A stretch of DNA of 64,000 nucleotides from Betaproteobacteria bacterium. Its GTDB lineage: Bacteria > Pseudomonadota > Gammaproteobacteria > Burkholderiales > Burkholderiaceae_C. How positions within the stretch are numbered: the stretch's first letter is position 1; the number at the start of each line of letters is the position of its first letter. Below the pieces are notes generated by a model. It was given only the letters and a program-made list of their open reading frames with translations, was not told the DNA's origin and did no database searches. The stretch covers positions 84,405 through 148,404 of the forward strand of contig VGHB01000007.1 of NCBI GenBank assembly GCA_016868355.1. Direction: 5' to 3'. A program made the translations under genes and the position numbers. This document shows, piece after piece, positions 18,027 to 27,150 of this stretch.

Positions 18027-18629
18027 TCACAGCTCCGCCTTCAGCCGCGCCATCAGATCCGCGTGCCGCTCCAGCGCCGGGAACTGCGGGAACTCGCGCT
18101 TCACATTCTCGGGCGCGTGCAGCAGGAAACCCTTGTCCGCCTGGAGCAGCATTGAGGTGTCGTTGTAGGAGTCGCCGGCGGAAAGGACGCGGTAATTCAG
18201 CAGTTGCAACGCATGGACGGACTGGCGTTTCTGGTCGGCCATGCGGAGCTGGTAGCCGGTGATGCGGTCATTCTCCACCCGCAGCCGGTGGCAGAACAGC
18301 GTCGGCCAGCCGAGCTGGCGCATGAGCGGCTGGGCGAACTGCTCGAAGGTGTCGCTCAGGATGATGACCTGGGTGAGCGCGCGCAGCTCGTCAAGGAACT
18401 CCTTGCCCCCCGGCAGGGGGGCGAGCGTGCCGATGACCGCCTGGATGTCCGAGAGCTTGATGCCGTGCTGGTCGAGGATACCGATGCGGTAGCGCATGAG
18501 CTTATCGTAATCAGGCTCATCGCGCGTGGTGCGGCGCAGGGAGGGAATGCCGGTCTTCTCGGCGACGGCGATCCAAATCTCGGGCACCAGCACGCCTTCC
18601 AGATCCAAGGTGACGATGGTCTGTTTCAC
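18027..18629 (-). CDS. thrH: Phosphoserine phosphatase / homoserine phosphotransferase (HAD family)
   Basis: A 200-residue HAD-superfamily enzyme of the ThrH type, able in Pseudomonas to dephosphorylate phosphoserine and transfer phosphate to homoserine, so it links serine and threonine synthesis. Motif I is DLEGVLVPE, where the first Asp is the nucleophile; later come ILSDTFEQF (motif II) and AGDSYNDTSML (motif IV). The length fits the family (about 205). I chose the GTG at 18629 because it gives the standard N terminus KQTIVTLDLEG; the frame is open to 18746, but that extension is not family-like. It stands alone between the IS3 stub and the ABC operon. Confidence 0.9.
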   Translation of the reverse strand: MKQTIVTLDLEGVLVPEIWIAVAEKTGIPSLRRTTRDEPDYDKLMRYRIGILDQHGIKLSDIQAVIGTLAPLPGGKEFLDELRALTQVIILSDTFEQFAQPLMRQLGWPTLFCHRLRVENDRITGYQLRMADQKRQSVHALQLLNYRVLSAGDSYNDTSMLLQADKGFLLHAPENVKREFPQFPALERHADLMARLKAEL

Positions 18630-19222
18630 GGCGCGGGAGAGTGCGGACGGAGGCGGGATAAGTCGAGCGTGTAGGCGGGGTTTGACTCTTCGCGGAATGG
18701 ACGGAGGCAACACCCCGGAATTACGCTTTTTAGCGGCGCAGGGCACAGGTTAGCAGACTGCAGCGCCGAAGTGCTGCCGGTCGAAGCTGCGCGCCGAGTG
18801 GGCGCGGCGTTGCCGAATGAGGTTCAACCCTGGGATCGAGGCAGCAAATCGAGGCCAGAGCAGCGCCGGGGGAGCGGCGTGGCGCTCCGAATGGGCACCT
18901 CTGCCACGATCTTGCTGCCGCAGATGTCCCGTCCTGCCGGGTCGCGGCCCGGTCGTCGGGCCTTGCGGGAGCGTTTGAAATTCCTATGCGCCGGCCATAG
19001 CGCGGAAACATCTCGCCTGCTCGGGCTGGTCACCGACCTGATCCGCGCGCGAGCCGACCTCCTCCAATGGGCAGGCGGTCGTGCGACCGGTCCGCAACGT
19101 CTCACGGAATCCACGATCTGCGAACCATGGTTCCCAGCGCCGCGAACCACGGGCCGCCCGATCGCTCCCGGACGGCGCTGCTCCTAGAGTGCACAGATCC
19201 GCCGCCTCCACATGTCCTGCCC
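18630..19222. other. Gene-free interval upstream of the ABC operon
   Basis: About 590 bp with no reading frame that resembles a protein on either strand. The short open frames are GC-driven shadows. The interval should hold the promoters of thrH (left end) and of the ABC-importer operon (right end), and it contains a perfect 12-bp palindrome at 19122-19133, listed separately. Confidence 0.5.
19122..19133. promoter_or_regulatory. Perfect 12-bp palindrome, candidate operator
   Basis: GAACCATGGTTC is a perfect inverted repeat centred about 95 bp before the start codon of the ABC-transporter ATPase. A half-copy, GAACCA, recurs 11 bp further on (19142-19148 region). The position suits an operator for the importer operon, but no regulator gene for it is encoded next door and the binding protein is unknown. 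Confidence 0.35.
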
Positions 19223-20743
19223 ATGCATCTGCTCCTGTCCGGTATCGGCAAGCGCTTCGGCGCCGTGCAGGCCGTGGTTGATGCGGACCTGGAGATCCGC
19301 CCCGGCGAGGTGCTGTCCCTTCTGGGCGAGAACGGGGCTGGCAAGAGCACGCTGATGAAGCTGCTGTACGGCGTCCACCGCCCTGACGCTGGCAGCATCA
19401 CGATCGACGGCCGGCCGATGTCGATCGACTCCCCGCGGACCGCGGTGGCTCTGGGCATCGGCATGGTGTTCCAGCAGTCGACCCTGATCCCGGCATTGAG
19501 CGTGCGCGAAAACCTCGTGCTCGCCCTCGGCGAGGGCCGCTGGTGGATCGGTCGGCGGGGGCAGGCGCTGCGCGCGCTCGACGAGCGGCTGCAAGCCCTC
19601 GCGCCGGGCGTCGACCCCGAGGCGGCGGTGGCGGAGTTGAGCCTGAGCCAGCTGCAGTTGGTCGAGCTCGTCAAGCTGCGGCTGCGCGCGGCGCGCTGCG
19701 TCGTCCTTGACGAGCCCAGCGCGGCCCTGGCGCCCGCGGAGGCGCAGCGCCTGTGGTCGCTGATCCGCGCGCTCGCCGCCGACGGCGTCGCCGTTGTGTT
19801 GATCACCCACAAGCTGGCCGACGTGCGGGCCTGCGCCGACCGTGTCGCGGTGATGCGCGCGGGCCGGGTCGTCGCCCAGGTCGGCGCCGCCGACGCGGAT
19901 GACGACCGCATCGTCGGCTGGATGGTCGGCGAGGCGCCGCCTGCGGTGCGCGCACCGTCCGGGTCGCCGGCCTCGCGGCCGCCGCGGCTGTGGATCAAGG
20001 ACGTCAGCGTTGGCGTCGCGCGCGGCATCGACCTGCAGGTGCGCGCTGGCGAGATCCTCGGCCTCGCAGGCATTTCCGGCGGCGGGCAGGCCGAGCTCGC
20101 CGAGGCGATCGCCGGCGCCCGCCCGATCGACGCCGGCGAGGTCATCCTCGACGGCGAGCTGCTGCGCGCGCCACGCCGCGCGCCGTCGCCGTCGTCGCGC
20201 CTCGGCGTGATCCCGGCCGAGCCGCTGCGCAACGCGGTCGCGCCGGCCCTCTCGCTAGGCGTGAATCTGGCGCTGCGGCGCTTCGGCGAGCTGCCGTTCC
20301 GGGTCGACCGGGCCGCGCTCGAGCGCCAGGCGGCCCAGCTGCTCGAGCGCTTTGCCGTGCGGCCCGCTGACCCGGCGGCACCGGCCGGCAGCCTGTCGGG
20401 CGGCAACCTGCAGAAGCTGGTCGCCGCGCGCGAGCTATCGCAGCGCCCGGCGGCGGTGGTCGCTTGCTACCCGACGATGGGGCTGGACGTGACCGCGACG
20501 GCGCAGGTTTACGAAACCCTGTTCGGCCTCGCAGGCGACGGCACTGCGGTGCTATGGATCTCGGAGGATCTGGACGACCTGCTGCATTATGCACACCGCA
20601 TCGCGGTAATGTTCGAGGGCCGCGTCGTGCGCGTCCTCGACGCCGCACAGACCACCGCCTTCGAGCTCGGCGCGTGGATGACCGGCCTGGCGGGGCCCGT
20701 CGGGCGCGCGGCGGCTGGATCGTCCGACGAGGTGTTCGCTTGA
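19223..20743 (+). CDS. Nucleoside-type ABC importer, double ATP-binding subunit
   Basis: A 506-residue ATPase with two ABC domains, as in the NupA/YufO and sugar-type (RbsA-like) importers. The first has Walker A GENGAGKST, an unusual signature LSLSQLQLVEL and Walker B CVVLDEPSAAL. The second has a degenerate P-loop (GISGGGQAEL), a proper signature LSGGNLQKL and a changed Walker B region (ACYPTMGLDV). One degenerate site of two is normal for this group. I chose the ATG at 19223, where the domain begins (HLLLSGIGKRFGAVQAV); the open frame upstream is not protein-like. First gene of the operon that continues with two permeases and a BMP-type binding protein; its stop overlaps the next start. 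Confidence 0.92.
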   Translation: MHLLLSGIGKRFGAVQAVVDADLEIRPGEVLSLLGENGAGKSTLMKLLYGVHRPDAGSITIDGRPMSIDSPRTAVALGIGMVFQQSTLIPALSVRENLVLALGEGRWWIGRRGQALRALDERLQALAPGVDPEAAVAELSLSQLQLVELVKLRLRAARCVVLDEPSAALAPAEAQRLWSLIRALAADGVAVVLITHKLADVRACADRVAVMRAGRVVAQVGAADADDDRIVGWMVGEAPPAVRAPSGSPASRPPRLWIKDVSVGVARGIDLQVRAGEILGLAGISGGGQAELAEAIAGARPIDAGEVILDGELLRAPRRAPSPSSRLGVIPAEPLRNAVAPALSLGVNLALRRFGELPFRVDRAALERQAAQLLERFAVRPADPAAPAGSLSGGNLQKLVAARELSQRPAAVVACYPTMGLDVTATAQVYETLFGLAGDGTAVLWISEDLDDLLHYAHRIAVMFEGRVVRVLDAAQTTAFELGAWMTGLAGPVGRAAAGSSDEVFA

Positions 20744-21756
20744 GCCGGTCGGCCGTCCGCGACGCGCTGCGCGGCCTGCTGCTGTTCCTTGTGCTGGCCA
20801 GCACCTTCTTCCTGCTGATTGGCCGCGATCCGGTCTCGATGTTCGGCGCGATCCTCACAGCGGCGGCCGGCAGCGGCTACGCGGTTGGCGAATCGCTGGT
20901 ACGAGCGACGCCAATCCTGCTGTGCGCGCTGGCCACGCTGGTGCCGGCGCGGCTCGGGCTGATCTCGGTCGGCGCTGAAGGGCAGCTCTACGCTGGCGCG
21001 ATCGCCGGCACCGGCGTGATGATCGCCTGGGCCGGGCCGCCGCCGTTGCTGCTGCCGGCCGTGGTGCTGGGCGGCATGGCCGGGGGCGCGCTCTGGGCGC
21101 TGCTACCGGCGCTGCTGCGCAACGCAGCCGGCGTCAACGAGACGATCTCGACGCTGATGCTCAACTTCGTCGCGGCTCTTGCCGTCACCTGGCTGGTCTA
21201 CGGCGCCTGGAAGAACCCGCAAAGCCAGGGCTGGCCAGCGACGGTCGAGTTCCCGGACATTGCCCGCCTGCCGACGCTCGGCGACAGCCGCGTTCATGCC
21301 GGACTCTTGATCGCGCTGGCCGCGGCGGTACTGCTTGCCTGGCTGCTCGGACGGACGCGCTGGGGGCTCGGCCTCGATGTGCTGTGCAGCAACCCGCGGC
21401 TCGACTCCGTCACCAGCCTGAGCCTCGCGCGCCAGGTGCTGCTGACGATGGCCGTCGGCGGCACGCTCGCCGGGCTGGCCGGCATCGCTGAGGCCTCGGT
21501 GGTGCAGGGGCGCCTGCAGTCGGACCTCGCCCAGGGCGCCGGCCTCAGCGGCTTCCTCGTTGCATGGCTGGCGGGCAACCGCGTCGGCCGCACGGTGTGG
21601 ATCGCGCTCGGGGTTGGCGCGCTGCTCGCGTCGGGCGACGGCCTGCAGATGAGCGAACGCGTGCCGTCGTCGGTCACGCTCGTCGTGCAGGGGCTGCTGT
21701 TCGTCGCAGCGCTCGGCGCGGCGGCGCATCGGGATCGGGGGACGCGCCATGTCTAG
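20740..21756 (+). CDS. Nucleoside-type ABC importer permease 1
   Basis: A 338-residue inner-membrane permease of the BPD_transp_2 family (YufP/NupB-like). The first membrane segment is LLLFLVLASTFFLLIG, and later there is GLISVGAEGQLYAGAIAG, the conserved EGQ loop of this family, then NETISTLMLNF. The TTG start at 20740 overlaps the ATPase stop by four bases (TTGA), implying translational coupling. The frame is open further upstream inside the ATPase gene, but that part is not permease-like. It forms the translocation pore together with the following gene. Confidence 0.9.
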   Translation: MSRSAVRDALRGLLLFLVLASTFFLLIGRDPVSMFGAILTAAAGSGYAVGESLVRATPILLCALATLVPARLGLISVGAEGQLYAGAIAGTGVMIAWAGPPPLLLPAVVLGGMAGGALWALLPALLRNAAGVNETISTLMLNFVAALAVTWLVYGAWKNPQSQGWPATVEFPDIARLPTLGDSRVHAGLLIALAAAVLLAWLLGRTRWGLGLDVLCSNPRLDSVTSLSLARQVLLTMAVGGTLAGLAGIAEASVVQGRLQSDLAQGAGLSGFLVAWLAGNRVGRTVWIALGVGALLASGDGLQMSERVPSSVTLVVQGLLFVAALGAAAHRDRGTRHV

Positions 21757-22639
21757 CGTCGACATCGTGCTCGCCGGCCTGCTCGTCTCGGCGCTGCGCA
21801 GTGCAGCGCCGCTGCTGCTTGCGCTGCTCGGCGAATGCCTGACGCAGCGTGTGGGACGCATCAACCTCGGCCTCGAAGGCCAGATGCTGGTCGGCGCGGT
21901 CGCCGGCTACGCAACGGTCGCGGCCACCGGCAGCCCATGGCTCGGGCTCGCCGGCGGCGCTGTCGCCGGCGCGCTGCTGTCGACTGTCTTCGGCTGGCTG
22001 ACGGTAGCGGCCGGCGCGAACGCCTTCGCCAGCGGCCTGGCGGTGTGGATGCTCGGCCTCGGCCTCAGCGCCTACCTCGGCACCGCCTTCGTCGGCGTGC
22101 GCATCGAGGGCTTCCCGCTGTGGATCGGCGGCCTTACGCCGACGGTCGCCTTGGCGCTCGTGCTCGTGCCGCTCACGGCGCTGTGGCTGTTCCGCACGCG
22201 CAGCGGTCTGCGCTGGCGCGCGGTCGGCGAATCGGAGCACTCGGCGCGCGCGCTCGGTATCGTGCCGTGGCGGGTGGCCCTGAGCGGCATCGTCGTAGGC
22301 GGCCTGTTCTCGGGGCTGGGCGGCGCGGCGCTATCGATCGACATCACCCGGACCTGGGCCGAGGGCATGACCGCCGGGCGCGGGCTGGTGGCGGTGGGCT
22401 TGGTCATCGTCGCGCGCTGGAACCCCTGGCTGTGCCTGCCGGCGGCGCTGCTCTTCGGCCTCGGCGAGGCGCTGGCGCTTCGGCTGCAAGCCGCCGACAG
22501 CGCCGTCGCCGCCCATCTGCTGCACATGCTGCCCTACGCGGTGAGCCTGCTCGTCTTCACCCTCACCTGCGCGAGCCTGCGCCGCGACCCGCGCAGCGGT
22601 GGCGCGCCGGCCGGCCTGCGCGCGGTGTTCGAACGCTGA
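21749..22639 (+). CDS. Nucleoside-type ABC importer permease 2
   Basis: A 296-residue second permease (YufQ/NupC-like, BPD_transp_2). It shows RVGRINLGLEGQMLVGAVAG, the EGQ loop again, and then seven or eight hydrophobic segments. It overlaps the first permease by eight bases. Such importers always use two related permeases, so both should be needed. Related systems carry purine and pyrimidine nucleosides, but some carry other heterocycles; the substrate cannot be read from the permease. Confidence 0.9.
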   Translation: MSSVDIVLAGLLVSALRSAAPLLLALLGECLTQRVGRINLGLEGQMLVGAVAGYATVAATGSPWLGLAGGAVAGALLSTVFGWLTVAAGANAFASGLAVWMLGLGLSAYLGTAFVGVRIEGFPLWIGGLTPTVALALVLVPLTALWLFRTRSGLRWRAVGESEHSARALGIVPWRVALSGIVVGGLFSGLGGAALSIDITRTWAEGMTAGRGLVAVGLVIVARWNPWLCLPAALLFGLGEALALRLQAADSAVAAHLLHMLPYAVSLLVFTLTCASLRRDPRSGGAPAGLRAVFER

Positions 22640-22680
22640 GTCCCCGTTCCCCCCCACCCACCCCCACGAAAGGATCTCCG

Positions 22681-23754
22681 ATGATCACGAACCGCCGCCT
22701 CGGACTCGCCGCGATCGCCGCCGCGCTCACGCTGCCCGCATTCGCTGCGCAGGCCGCGCCGCCGACAATCGGCTACATCTACGTCGGCCCCGAGAAAGAC
22801 TTCGGCTACAACACTTCGATGGATGTCGGCCGGCAGTTCGTCCAGAAGAACCTTCCCGGCACGAAGACGCTGCACGTCGAAAACATTCCCGAGACCGCCG
22901 AGGTCGAGAAGGTGATGGAGCGCATGATCCGCTCGGGCGCGCGCATCATCTTCGCCACCAGCTACGGCTACCTCGACTACGCGATCAGCCTTGGCAAGAA
23001 GTACCCGAAGGTTGCGTTCCTGCATGCCGGCGGGCTGAAGACCGGCGCCAACGTCGGCACCTACTGGGCCAACTCCGACGACGCGATGTACCTCGCCGGC
23101 ATGGCCGCCGGCGCGGTCAGCAAGAGCGGCAAGCTCGGCTTCATCGGCGCCTTCCCGATCCCGCAGGTGGTGCGCTCGATCAACGCGTTCACGCTTGGCG
23201 CGCAGTCGGTGAATCCACAGGTTACGACCACCGTCGTGTGGACCGGCGGCTGGCTGCTGCCGCCGAAGGAGGCCGAGGCCGCCAACTCGCTGATCGACGC
23301 CGGCATCGACGTGATCGGCGGCCAAGTCGACAGCCCGATGACCTATGCGCAGACGGCCGAGAAGCGCGGCGTGCATGTCGTCGGCAAGGACGTCGACGTG
23401 TCGCACCTCGCGCCGAAGGCTGTTCTGACCGGCGCCTCGTGGAACTGGGGCCCGATGATGCTGAAACTCGTCAAGGAGATCGAGGCCGGCACCTGGAAGC
23501 CCAGCCACGTACGCGGAGACATGAAGGACGGCACCGTGGTGCTCGACAAGTTCGGCCCGGCGGTACCCGAGGCGGCACGCAAGACCATCCTCGCCAAGAA
23601 GGAGGAGATCCTCGCCAACAAGTTCAAGGTCTGGGCCGGACCGCTGACTACGCAGGACGGCAAGCCTCTGCTCGCCGCCGGCGCGCCGATGCCGATGGAG
23701 CAACTGGAGAGCATGCAGTTCTTCGTCAAGGGCGTGATCGGGACGGTCAAGTGA
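22681..23754 (+). CDS. BMP-family substrate-binding protein
   Basis: A 357-residue periplasmic binding protein of the BMP/PnrA family. A Sec signal peptide covers about residues 1-27 (hydrophobic LGLAAIAAALTLPAFA, then AQA before APPTIGYIYVGP). The mature part has DFGYNTSMDVGRQ and a C-terminal region ending in MQFFVKGVIGTVK. The ribosome site is GAAAGGA seven bases ahead. It is the ligand receptor of the importer formed by the three preceding genes. BMP proteins bind nucleosides and, in some bacteria, purines, thiamine or autoinducer-like compounds, so the ligand remains open. Its stop codon overlaps the start of the hydrolase gene. Confidence 0.92.
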   Translation: MITNRRLGLAAIAAALTLPAFAAQAAPPTIGYIYVGPEKDFGYNTSMDVGRQFVQKNLPGTKTLHVENIPETAEVEKVMERMIRSGARIIFATSYGYLDYAISLGKKYPKVAFLHAGGLKTGANVGTYWANSDDAMYLAGMAAGAVSKSGKLGFIGAFPIPQVVRSINAFTLGAQSVNPQVTTTVVWTGGWLLPPKEAEAANSLIDAGIDVIGGQVDSPMTYAQTAEKRGVHVVGKDVDVSHLAPKAVLTGASWNWGPMMLKLVKEIEAGTWKPSHVRGDMKDGTVVLDKFGPAVPEAARKTILAKKEEILANKFKVWAGPLTTQDGKPLLAAGAPMPMEQLESMQFFVKGVIGTVK

Positions 23755-24530
23755 TGGGCGAGAGCTCCATGAAGCCGATGGGCTCGCACCCCGCCAATCG
23801 TTGGCGGGTCGACAGCACGCGTGCCGACCTGTCGCGGGCCGAGCGGCGGCCGGTGCGCGCGGTTGCGCTCGACGCTCAGCCTCAGTCGGTCATGGTCGAC
23901 GCGAACCGCAGCGCGCTCATCGTCGTCGACATGCAGAACGACTTCTGCGCGAAGGGCGGCTACCTCGATTACCGCGGCATCGACATCACGCCAGACCGGG
24001 CGCCGATCGCACCGCTGCAGCGCCTGGTGCCGGTGCTGCGCGCGCAGGACGTGCCGGTCGTCTGGCTGAACTGGGGCGTGCGCCCCGACCTGCTGAACAT
24101 CCACCCCTCGCTGTTGCATGCGCACACGCAGGATGGCGAGGGCGCCGGCCTCGGCGAGCGGATCCCCGGCGGCGCGGAGATCCTGCGCAAAGGCTCCTGG
24201 GGCGCGCAGATCGTCGACGAGCTGAACCCGGGCGAGCGGGACATCCACGTCACCAAGCACCGCTTCAGCGGCTTCTGGGACACCGAGCTCGACAGCATCC
24301 TGCGCAACATGGGCCTGTGCACGCTGTTCTTCGCCGGCGTCAACGCCGACCAGTGCGTGATGACGACGCTCGAGGACGCGAGCTTCCTCGGCTACGACGT
24401 GCTGATGCTGCGTGACTGCGTCGGCACCACCTCGCCCGACTACTGCATGCAGGCGACCGAGTACAACGTGAAGCTGCTCTACGGCTTCATGACCGACTCG
24501 GCCGCGCTGATCAAGGGGCTGCAGGCATGA
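23754..24530 (+). CDS. RutB-like isochorismatase-family cysteine hydrolase
   Basis: A 258-residue cysteine amidohydrolase. The catalytic triad is visible as Asp in IVVDMQNDF, Lys in VTKHRFSGF and Cys in GVNADQCV. The arrangement KGSWGAQIVDEL ... KHRFSGFWDTELDSILR strongly resembles RutB (ureidoacrylate amidohydrolase) and also biuret hydrolases. The ATG overlaps the binding-protein stop (ATGA), and its own stop overlaps the RidA start. Together with the RidA/RutC-like partner this suggests breakdown of an amide or carbamoyl compound brought in by the importer. There is an N-terminal extension of about 45 residues before the domain. The exact substrate is not determined by sequence. Confidence 0.85.
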   Translation: MGESSMKPMGSHPANRWRVDSTRADLSRAERRPVRAVALDAQPQSVMVDANRSALIVVDMQNDFCAKGGYLDYRGIDITPDRAPIAPLQRLVPVLRAQDVPVVWLNWGVRPDLLNIHPSLLHAHTQDGEGAGLGERIPGGAEILRKGSWGAQIVDELNPGERDIHVTKHRFSGFWDTELDSILRNMGLCTLFFAGVNADQCVMTTLEDASFLGYDVLMLRDCVGTTSPDYCMQATEYNVKLLYGFMTDSAALIKGLQA

Positions 24531-24994
24531 GCCGGATCGAGGAACGGCTCGCTGAGCTGGGTCTGGAGCTACCGAAGCCGCCGACGCCGATCGCCAACTT
24601 CGTGCCCTGGCAGCGGGCCGGTCAGACCGTCTACCTGGCCGGCCAGGTGAACGAGTGGAACGGCACCGTGCCCTTCGTCGGCAAGCTCGGGCGCGAGTTC
24701 GACATCGACGCCGGCAGGCAGGCCGCACGCCTCTGCGCGCTGAACCTGCTGGCCTGCCTGAAGCTCGCCTGCGAAGGCGATCTGGGCCGCGTCCGCCAAT
24801 GCCTGCGGCTCGGCGGCTTCGTCAACTGCGAGCCCGACTTCGAGTTCGCGCCGGCGGTGGTCAACGGAGCGTCGGACCTGATCGTCGCGCTGCTCGGCGA
24901 TGCGGGGCGACATGCCCGAACGGCCGTCGGCGTGGCGAGCCTGCCGCGGCGTGCCGCCGTGGAGGTCGACGCCATCTTCCTCGTCGAGGGCTGA
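24527..24994 (+). CDS. RidA-family (YjgF/RutC-like) protein
   Basis: A 155-residue RidA-family protein of the longer subgroup (TTHA0137/YjgH-like length). It reads IEERLAELGLELPKPPTP, VYLAGQVN, RQAARLCALNLLACLK and finally RAAVEVDAIFLVEG. Family members hydrolyse reactive enamines or imines, or finish an aminoacrylate step as in RutC. I do not see the full arginine-containing RidA deaminase signature, so its role may be a variant. It overlaps the cysteine hydrolase by four bases, is the last gene of the importer operon, and is followed by 62 bp before the sensor kinase. Confidence 0.88.
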   Translation: MSRIEERLAELGLELPKPPTPIANFVPWQRAGQTVYLAGQVNEWNGTVPFVGKLGREFDIDAGRQAARLCALNLLACLKLACEGDLGRVRQCLRLGGFVNCEPDFEFAPAVVNGASDLIVALLGDAGRHARTAVGVASLPRRAAVEVDAIFLVEG

Positions 24995-25056
24995 GGCCGG
25001 CTTCTGGCCGCCTGCTATGCTGCGCGCCATCGCACCCGCAAGCTGATCACCCTACC

Positions 25057-27150
25057 ATGTGGATTGTGCCGCCGGCCTTGCGCATCGCCTTTCCGGTGCC
25101 GGCAGGTCAGCCGGGCCAGGGGTGGCGGGCCTGGTTGCTGCAGTGCCTGCTGTTCGGCGCGGTGTACGGCGCCGCAGCGCGTCTTGGGCTGGCCTATTCG
25201 AGCATCGCGCCGAACGTCACGCTGATCTGGGCGCCGACCGGCATCAGCCTGTTCGTGCTGCTGCGCTGGGGGCCACGACTGTGGCCCGGCATCGTGCTCG
25301 GTGACCTGATCGCGAACGCGGGGACCGGCGCATCGCTTGCGGCGATGCTCGGTATCTCGGCGGGCAACATCGCACAGACGCTGCTGTGCCTCGTCGCGAT
25401 GCGGCAGGTCGGCTTCGACCCGAGGCTCGAGCGCGTACGCGACGCCGTCGCGCTGCTCGCGCTCGGAACGGCGGGCGCGGCGGTCAGCGCCTGCATCGGG
25501 CCGGCGACGCTGTGGCTCGACGGCGCGATCGCCGACGCGCACTACCCGGCGGTTTGGCTGCAGTGGTGGATGGGTGACGCGACCGGCGTCGTCGTGCTCG
25601 CCCCGCTGCTGCTCGCCTGGTGGGGTCAGGCGCGCCGCCTGCCCACGTCTCGGCGCCTCGAGGCGCTGGGGCTGCTCGCGATGCTTGGGCTGCTGTCGGT
25701 GCTGGTGTTCTCCGACGCGCTCGCGCTGAAGCCGGGCGGCCCCGGGTACTACCCGGCCGCGATGGCGCTCTTCCCGCTCGCGGTCTGGGCCGCGCTGCGG
25801 TTCGGCCTGCGCGGCGCAACGCTGGTGACGCTGCTGATCACTGCAGCGGCGATCTGGGGCACGGTGCGCGGCATCGGCCCCTTCGCCGACGGCGCCCAGA
25901 CCGGCAGCCTGCTGCGCTGGTGGGTGTTCGCGAACGTCATCACGGTCACAGGGCTGCTGCTCGCGGCGTCTCAGAGCGAGCGCGACCGCGCGCGCGCGCA
26001 GGCGATCCGCGACCGCGACTTCTCGACTGCGATCCTCGACGCCGAGGGCGCGCTGGTCGTCGTGCTCGACGCCGCGGGCCGCATCCAGCGCGTCAACCGC
26101 AGTTTCGAGAAGTGCACCGGCTTCAGCTCGGCCGAGTTGATGGGGCGCCCGTTCGAGGAGGCGCTGATACCCGAGGACCAACACGCAAAGGTGCGCGGGC
26201 ATGCCGAACTGCTTCGGCTGAATCTCAGCGACAGCGCCAGCCATGACAGCGCGCTACGCCGCCGCGGCGGGCCGCCGATCACCGTGTCGTGGACGGCGAC
26301 GGCGCTGCGTGGCGCCGACGGCCGGATGACCCACTCGATCGTCTCGGGCGTCGACATCAGCGCCAGGGTCGAGGCCGCGGAGGCGCTGCGCCATGCGCGC
26401 CGCCAGCTTGAGGCGCGCGTGCGCGAGCGCACGCGAGACCTGGCCGACGCCAACCTCGCCCTGCAGGAGGAGATGGCCGAGCGCCAGCGCCTGGAGGGCG
26501 AGCTGATCCGCGTGAGCGAGCGCGAGCAGCAACGCTTCGGCCGCGAGCTGCACGATGGACTCGGCCAGCACCTAACCGCGGCCGCCGTGAAGGCCGAGCT
26601 GCTAGCGCGCGACCTGGAGGCGGCCGGCGCCACCGCTGCACAACGCAGCGCCGAGCACATCGAGGCGATGGTCAGCGATGCAGTCGCGCAGACCCGCCTG
26701 CTGGCCCGCGGGCTGTTCCCGGTTGAACTCGGCGAGGGCGGGCTGCGTGCGGCGCTGGACCTGCTCGCCGAGACCACGCGCTGTCAGCTACGCCGCAACT
26801 GCGTGCTGATCTGTCCGGAGCCGGTGGAGGTGGGCGACCACGACACGTCGGTACACCTCTACCGCATCGCGCAGGAGGCGGTGAACAACGCTGTGAAGCA
26901 CGCCCCCGGAGCGCCGATCACGATCGGACTGCACCCGGACAGGGGCGGCCTGCGTCTTTCCGTGCACAACACGATCGTCGCGCGAGGCGTCGATGGCCGG
27001 AACAGAGCGGGCGCGGGGATCGGTCTGCGCATCATGCGTCACCGCACGGAGCTGATCCAGGCGAGCTGGGAGGCCGGGCCTCTGGAGGACGGTTGGCGCG
27101 TCACGGTCAACTGGGCGGGCCCGAACCCCTCCCGGGGAGGATCGGAGTGA
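25057..27150 (+). CDS. MASE1-PAS sensor histidine kinase (NarX/DesK type)
   Basis: A 697-residue membrane sensor. Residues about 20-310 form a MASE1 domain with eight or so membrane segments (YSSIAPNVTLIWAPTGISLF, PRLWPGIVLGDLIANAGTG). A PAS domain follows near 335-450 (FSTAILDAEGALVVVLDAAG). A coiled-coil linker leads to a HisKA_3 domain with the phospho-acceptor histidine in GRELHDGLGQHLTA, then a HATPase with EAVNNAVKHA and AGIGLRIM. It starts at the ATG at 25057; upstream in-frame sequence belongs to the RidA gene in another frame. Its stop overlaps the start of the response regulator, so the two form a pair. The signal sensed is unknown. Confidence 0.9.
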   Translation: MWIVPPALRIAFPVPAGQPGQGWRAWLLQCLLFGAVYGAAARLGLAYSSIAPNVTLIWAPTGISLFVLLRWGPRLWPGIVLGDLIANAGTGASLAAMLGISAGNIAQTLLCLVAMRQVGFDPRLERVRDAVALLALGTAGAAVSACIGPATLWLDGAIADAHYPAVWLQWWMGDATGVVVLAPLLLAWWGQARRLPTSRRLEALGLLAMLGLLSVLVFSDALALKPGGPGYYPAAMALFPLAVWAALRFGLRGATLVTLLITAAAIWGTVRGIGPFADGAQTGSLLRWWVFANVITVTGLLLAASQSERDRARAQAIRDRDFSTAILDAEGALVVVLDAAGRIQRVNRSFEKCTGFSSAELMGRPFEEALIPEDQHAKVRGHAELLRLNLSDSASHDSALRRRGGPPITVSWTATALRGADGRMTHSIVSGVDISARVEAAEALRHARRQLEARVRERTRDLADANLALQEEMAERQRLEGELIRVSEREQQRFGRELHDGLGQHLTAAAVKAELLARDLEAAGATAAQRSAEHIEAMVSDAVAQTRLLARGLFPVELGEGGLRAALDLLAETTRCQLRRNCVLICPEPVEVGDHDTSVHLYRIAQEAVNNAVKHAPGAPITIGLHPDRGGLRLSVHNTIVARGVDGRNRAGAGIGLRIMRHRTELIQASWEAGPLEDGWRVTVNWAGPNPSRGGSE

